From IMG/VR virus record IMGVR_UViG_3300048065_000540, positions 1 through 34,908 of that record: a stretch of 34,908 nucleotides of DNA; one strand, written 5' to 3'. The stretch comes from a virus. The notes under the pieces are model-generated. The model worked only from the letters and a program-made list of their open reading frames with translations. It did no database searches and had not been told where the DNA came from. This document shows positions 30,781 to 34,908 of this stretch, one piece after another; position 1 is the first letter of the stretch, and each line of letters opens with the position of its first letter. Made by a program: the position numbers and the translations under genes.

Positions 30781-33700
30781 ATGCCCTTAACATCAGGTCG
30801 CAAAAAGACTGAAGATGAGTACTGGGATTCTCTGTACGGAGAGAACAACCCCAACAACATAAAGTCGGGTGCGACTGCACCTCCACCCCCACCCCCAGAA
30901 CCAGAACCGGAAGGCGATGGGAACTTTGTTCGCGGGTTAAAAAGTGGCGTCGATAATATGCAGGCTCTCGGTGGAGGGCTTAAGGCTTTAGGCGGCTCGA
31001 TCATCGGTGATGAAGAGATGGTCGCAGAGGGCATGGAGTATTACCAAGAGCAAACTGCAGAAGCGGCAAAAAATGCTCCCGATGTAACCTTTCAAGATAT
31101 AGATAGCGCCACCGATTTCGGAGCTTGGGCTGCTTACACTATGGGATCTGTCGTTCCCGATCTTGCAGGTATGGTTGCCACAGGAGGCGTTGGCGGTTTG
31201 ATAACAAAGCAAGCCGTCAAGCAAGGTGTTGGAGAAATGGCAGAGACGCTTGCGCAGCAAGCATCTGAAAGGCTTGTCAAAGAGGGGCTTGAGCAGCAAG
31301 CAGCAAACAAAGTAGCTCGTGAGATGGCTGAGAAGTTTGCGAAAGACAAGGTCGCAAAGCTTTCAACAAAGGGAGCTACTGCCGGCGCAGTTGTTTACGG
31401 AACTCAGCAAGGGGCTTCAAGCACCTTTGCAAGAACGCTAGAAGAAACTGGAGAAGAAGCGCCGTTAGCGGCGATCGGTGCAGGCTTAACTATTGGCGCT
31501 CTGAATGCTGTCCCTGCCGCAGCTGCTTTGAACAAGTTTCTTCCCAAAGGAAAAGCCTCAGAAGCTGCCGAGTTTATTTCAGGTGCAGTGAATGACAAAC
31601 CCCCGTGGGTGGGTCAGTTCGTCAGAGATGCCACCATGCAAATGGGAGTTGAAGGCGGAACGGAAGCGCTTCAGTTAATTGTTGAGGAAGAGGTAATCTC
31701 CTACGTCAACAACAATTACACAGAGAACGAGCAAAGAGAGTACTTCGACTACCTCAGCAACGAAAGAAAGCGAAGCGCCTTAATAGAATCTGCAGCCGCA
31801 GGCTTCTTGTTTGGTGGGGCTACTGGGGTTGCCGGTGGTGCCTTTAAAAAAGCTACAGGCGGTTATAACGCAGACACCAATTTAGGCGATGACGCAAAAG
31901 AAGTCCGAACTAGATCAGTTAACGATCCTGAGTTTGGTAACCGCATCAGGCTTATGTACGAGGATGCTGCAGCCACAGCGGAGAGAGGAAACACGCGCCT
32001 TGATCTTGGCGATATGACGCCGACTGAAAGACCTGTTGACCCTGTCACCGGAGAGCTTGCGGTATCTTGGAATGAGAACGGCGCACTAAATCCAGAGACG
32101 AATAGACCCTATACGCAGAGTGAGTTAAATCTTGCGGTGCTTACGGACTACAACGTTTCTCAAGAGCCTATTGAAGTTCCCGAGCAAGAAGCAGAAGAGC
32201 CTGTAGTATCAGCCGAGCCAGAAAATTTAACGTTCGGGGAAAATACATTACCCCCCTCTCCTCAACCTAAGCAGGCTGACATAGCAGAGGACTTCCCGTC
32301 TGCACCAGCATTCGAGGGAGTAAGGGTTCCCGAAGGAGTAAGAGACTCAGGACCAGCGCATAGGTGGGATGGTGAACTATCTCCTGTAGAGCAGCCAGTT
32401 CAAGACCAGCTGCTCAATCTGTCTGTTGCAGCGAAGACTCCTGAAGCAATGGACCCTAACAACACAGACGTAGTTGTTGAGGCTATAGATCAAGACGATA
32501 TCGATCGCGTGTTTGATCGTAATGACTCTCTGACGGTAGGGACAAAAGAGAAGCCCAAGGGCAAGAGTCTGCCTACCATCGATGAGGTTTATGGTGATCG
32601 AGCGCAGGAAGTTACCGACAGCGTTGCAGGTGTTATGGCTGACCTTTCAGCTAACGGCGTGCCTAAGTCATTCATCGATTCAGTGACAGGAATATATGTT
32701 CACAAGGAGTCTGAGGTAGATGCTCCAGCTCTGACAGGCAGAAATGGCAGAGGTATATCAATAAATCACAACCTGATTGCCGGATCATTAGCAGATCAAG
32801 ATCAGCTCAGTGAGCTTGCTTGGACGATGACGCATGAGGTTTATCATGCGGGTGACTTCGCTTTCGATCTCAGCTCTAAAGACAGTGGTTTTGCGATTAC
32901 GATTGATGAAGAGGCAGATGTTCCTACTGTAGTGATGGGTGACATCATGCAGGAGATCTACACAAACTGGGTTGACGGGACCGAACTCGGAAAGAGATTC
33001 GATTATCCTTTTAATGATCTGAGTCAGGACATCGCAGACCTAGAGCAAAGCAACGGCGATCTAAACAGCACTTATCGGCAAGAAGTATTTGCACAGTTAG
33101 GCGCTCTATTTCACTCGAACCCTAAGCAGCTACAAGAGTTGGCGCCTCAGGCGTATACTTACATTAAGGGCATTAGAGACAGCAACTTACAGACTGCACC
33201 AGTGCAGGAGACCACAAATGAACCGAGTCCAAGTCAAGCAGATCCAGATACCTCCCAACCTGAAGGAATATCAGGAGAGATTCGGGCACCGCCAGAGTCC
33301 GGAAGCGTCGAGGTCGTACAGCCTGAGCCAATTGGACAAGATGGCGAAGCAAGCGTTGGAGACGGGTCAGCCGATACCCCAATGGCGGGACAGGTCCAAG
33401 AAGAAGTTGGGCAACGTGAACGACCAGCGGTACAAGAACCTGAAGTAACTGCAGAGCAGCCCCGAGAAGATGTTGCGTTACGCGCAACAGACAAGAAGCC
33501 TACCTTTAAGAAAGCCGTCAACTGGCAAGAGACCGGCGAGTACGTCGTAACTTTTGAGGACGGCGATCGTTACACTCTCTACTTTGATGATAACGCGTCA
33601 GAGGCAGGAGACGCCGATGTTTCCTTTGAGTCGGTTGACGGAAAGATTACTGAGTTTCCTGACATGCTTGGCGCGACCAAGCAAGAAGCGATCAATGCGC

Positions 33701-34908
33701 TGCAGGAACATCGTCAAAAATTAATTGACGCGGGAGAAAGCTCATACAACCCCCCATTAAATCCTGAGGTAGGAGATGAGGTTCAGTTCAAAGCGTTTAG
33801 CTTTATTGATGAGAAGTCTCCGGTAACAGAGAAGCAGCTTCGTGCGAAGTTCAAGTCGCTAGCTGACAATCAGTTTGAGAGACTCAAAGAAAACCTCACT
33901 GCCGAGCAGGATGATAAGTACAGCCAGATCCTAGTAGAAGACGGTAAGTATGTATCTTACGGGTATGTCGAAGAGAGAGACCTCGAAGCTCTTAAGAACG
34001 GGATTGAGGTTAACTTCATTAAGAAGGGTGCAGAGTATTTACTACAGACTTCCGAGGGTAATGTTAGGGAAAAATCTGCAAAAGGAAAACCAAACTCTGC
34101 GATTACAAGAGTAATTAGTCCCAAGAATGCTGATGCTCAGCTGCCGTTATTAAAAGAGTTAGTTGATCGACACCCAGATGCTTTAGGCTCAGTGGATAGT
34201 TGGCTGGCATTTGAAAGAGATTTGACCGGCAGCAATGAAACTCTTAGACCGCCGCACGGCTTAATAGCTTTATATAACGACATAGATCTCTGGGCTAAGA
34301 CGCACTCTAGATTAACTAAAGAGCAAATAGAGGCAGCAGACAGAGGGCTACAAACAGCATATAAGATGGGAGAGCTTTACGGTAGCGGAAACGCTTTGCC
34401 GGAACATACCTCTAAGCTAATGCTTTGGGGAATGTTATCTCGCATGTTAACGGCAAGTTCGCAAGAAGCAGCCTTTGTAGATTTATTGACCAAAAACAAT
34501 GCCGTGTCAGAGCTTTCAGAAAAAGCTTTGCAAGGAAACGTGACGCAGGATGATCTGGCAGAATGGCGCAACAAAGTACCAAACCTAATACCTCAAGGAT
34601 CTTTTGGTAAGGGAGGAACCTCTAACGCAAATGCGTTCGGCTCGCTAATGATAAAGCTTTCAGAGGTTGATGAGCAGGGTGTGTCCAAGCTTCAAAAGCT
34701 GCACAATCTTATTGAAGATAGATCTACACCAACCAGTGAAGTACGCCGACAATTTCAGGGTATGCTTGAGAACGCAGGAATTGATAACAAAGTGTTTTCA
34801 TTTCTTATGCTGATGACTGGTCGTGATGATGTAGTTATCTTGGATCGAATACAGCTAAACACAATGTGGGATTCTGGTCGTTACGGAAAGCTTATTTATG
34901 ATGATATA
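30781..34908 (+). CDS. Giant internal virion / polyvalent protein with HExxH metallopeptidase motif (runs off the window)
   Basis: Open for all 1376 codons to the right edge, so the C-terminus is missing. Poly-Pro segment near the start (APPPPPPEPEPEG), hydrophobic small-residue stretches (about 118-142, 220-260 and 338-360, for example AAAGFLFGGATGVAGGAF) that could contact membranes, an acidic linker (about 450-560), then WTMTHEVYHAGDFAFDL with H685-E686-V-Y-H689, a zinc-peptidase motif; E768 (YRQEVFAQLGALF) is a possible third ligand. A disordered linker (about 805-905) hosts a nested gene. The far C-terminal part (LMLMTGRDDVVILDRIQLNT) resembles large polyvalent-type phage proteins. AAGG lies 9 bases upstream. 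Probably ejected into the host with DNA. Confidence 0.8.
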   Translation, partial: MPLTSGRKKTEDEYWDSLYGENNPNNIKSGATAPPPPPPEPEPEGDGNFVRGLKSGVDNMQALGGGLKALGGSIIGDEEMVAEGMEYYQEQTAEAAKNAPDVTFQDIDSATDFGAWAAYTMGSVVPDLAGMVATGGVGGLITKQAVKQGVGEMAETLAQQASERLVKEGLEQQAANKVAREMAEKFAKDKVAKLSTKGATAGAVVYGTQQGASSTFARTLEETGEEAPLAAIGAGLTIGALNAVPAAAALNKFLPKGKASEAAEFISGAVNDKPPWVGQFVRDATMQMGVEGGTEALQLIVEEEVISYVNNNYTENEQREYFDYLSNERKRSALIESAAAGFLFGGATGVAGGAFKKATGGYNADTNLGDDAKEVRTRSVNDPEFGNRIRLMYEDAAATAERGNTRLDLGDMTPTERPVDPVTGELAVSWNENGALNPETNRPYTQSELNLAVLTDYNVSQEPIEVPEQEAEEPVVSAEPENLTFGENTLPPSPQPKQADIAEDFPSAPAFEGVRVPEGVRDSGPAHRWDGELSPVEQPVQDQLLNLSVAAKTPEAMDPNNTDVVVEAIDQDDIDRVFDRNDSLTVGTKEKPKGKSLPTIDEVYGDRAQEVTDSVAGVMADLSANGVPKSFIDSVTGIYVHKESEVDAPALTGRNGRGISINHNLIAGSLADQDQLSELAWTMTHEVYHAGDFAFDLSSKDSGFAITIDEEADVPTVVMGDIMQEIYTNWVDGTELGKRFDYPFNDLSQDIADLEQSNGDLNSTYRQEVFAQLGALFHSNPKQLQELAPQAYTYIKGIRDSNLQTAPVQETTNEPSPSQADPDTSQPEGISGEIRAPPESGSVEVVQPEPIGQDGEASVGDGSADTPMAGQVQEEVGQRERPAVQEPEVTAEQPREDVALRATDKKPTFKKAVNWQETGEYVVTFEDGDRYTLYFDDNASEAGDADVSFESVDGKITEFPDMLGATKQEAINALQEHRQKLIDAGESSYNPPLNPEVGDEVQFKAFSFIDEKSPVTEKQLRAKFKSLADNQFERLKENLTAEQDDKYSQILVEDGKYVSYGYVEERDLEALKNGIEVNFIKKGAEYLLQTSEGNVREKSAKGKPNSAITRVISPKNADAQLPLLKELVDRHPDALGSVDSWLAFERDLTGSNETLRPPHGLIALYNDIDLWAKTHSRLTKEQIEAADRGLQTAYKMGELYGSGNALPEHTSKLMLWGMLSRMLTASSQEAAFVDLLTKNNAVSELSEKALQGNVTQDDLAEWRNKVPNLIPQGSFGKGGTSNANAFGSLMIKLSEVDEQGVSKLQKLHNLIEDRSTPTSEVRRQFQGMLENAGIDNKVFSFLMLMTGRDDVVILDRIQLNTMWDSGRYGKLIYDDI
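33206..33210 (+). promoter_or_regulatory. Ideal ribosome-binding site inside the giant gene (AGGAG)
   Basis: AGGAG at 33206-33210 is followed after 7 bases by ATG 33218, in the +1 frame relative to the giant gene. It is as good as or better than those of most genes in the window, and supports internal translation of the nested gene. Confidence 0.7.
33218..33448 (+). CDS. Nested gene in the +1 frame inside the giant virion gene (76 aa)
   Basis: The product starts MNRVQVKQIQIPPNLKEYQE, continues SYSLSQLDKMAKQALETGQP and ends KKLGNVNDQRYKNLK. It is basic, with balanced composition and no low complexity, looking like a real small soluble protein, whereas the host frame at this point is a repetitive Pro/Glu/Gln/Gly linker. 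AGGAG with a 7-base gap precedes the ATG. I do not recognise the family. Possible roles range from a regulatory protein to a virion co-factor; none is supported. Translation from an overlapping frame resembles other phage embedded genes. The alternative is a chance open frame. Confidence 0.6.
   Translation: MNRVQVKQIQIPPNLKEYQERFGHRQSPEASRSYSLSQLDKMAKQALETGQPIPQWRDRSKKKLGNVNDQRYKNLK

Noticed and set aside
30777-33521. Minus-strand open frames opposite the giant virion gene
   Set aside because: No ribosome-binding sites or protein-like composition, and they are antisense shadows of a continuous + strand frame.
1-34908. Integrase, repressor or other lysogeny genes
   Set aside because: None found; every recognisable gene is structural, packaging, lysis-related or unknown.

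Overview
The window is a contiguous piece of the structural/packaging arm of a tailed-phage genome. Every supportable gene is on the + strand, genes are packed with start/stop overlaps (ATGA, TAATG), and nothing chromosomal is visible. The gene set (TerS, TerL, a ~660-residue portal, scaffold, capsid, small head-tail adaptors, a nozzle-like protein, several large fibres and a terminal set of Ala/Gly-rich and giant internal virion proteins, with no tape-measure, tube or sheath gene) fits a short-tailed, podovirus-like phage. Several families (small Lys-rich proteins near the terminase, fibres with GSDLQIYHD and DFRVESD repeats, the signal-peptide proteins) are ones I associate with marine phages of proteobacteria and cyanobacteria; an HMO-2011-like phage is one possibility, but host and lineage are inference. 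Replication, integration and DNA metabolism genes are not in the window.

Layout. 1-4296, packaging: 3' part of TerS; a structured non-coding stretch; a small unknown gene flanked by 14-bp direct repeats; four tiny very basic proteins plus a hidden 53-aa gene; a DUF5675-like protein; an HNH-type nuclease; TerL. 4300-8331, head: portal, small post-portal protein, scaffold, major capsid protein, ending in a textbook rho-independent terminator. 8344-11183, neck and tail adaptors. 11184-11437, a non-coding gap with a near-consensus sigma-70 promoter. 11438-18118, a tail protein, an 1807-aa fibre with a C-terminal peptidase S74 chaperone, a small accessory protein and a fibre-assembly chaperone. 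18146-20854, two overlapping signal-peptide genes, a membrane-anchored coiled-coil protein and a holin-like protein (lysis/envelope cassette). 20872-26784, a nozzle-like protein, a 1347-aa fibre with fn3, a huge Ala-rich heptad region and a tail-tip-J-like region, and a second fibre chaperone. 26785-26929, a structured intergenic region. 26930-34908, a GNAT acetyltransferase and the probable internal/ejection proteins, ending in a giant protein that runs off the window.

Most interesting observations: (i) a 76-codon gene apparently nested in the +1 frame inside the giant virion protein, with an ideal AGGAG Shine-Dalgarno, exactly where the host frame becomes a low-complexity linker; (ii) an HExxH metallopeptidase motif in that giant protein; (iii) six tandem 77-aa (11-heptad) units in the second fibre, conserved in protein but scrambled at synonymous sites; (iv) a cassette of histone-tail-like Lys-rich proteins beside the terminase; (v) a promoter-bearing gap before the fibre genes; (vi) two envelope-targeted proteins next to the holin.
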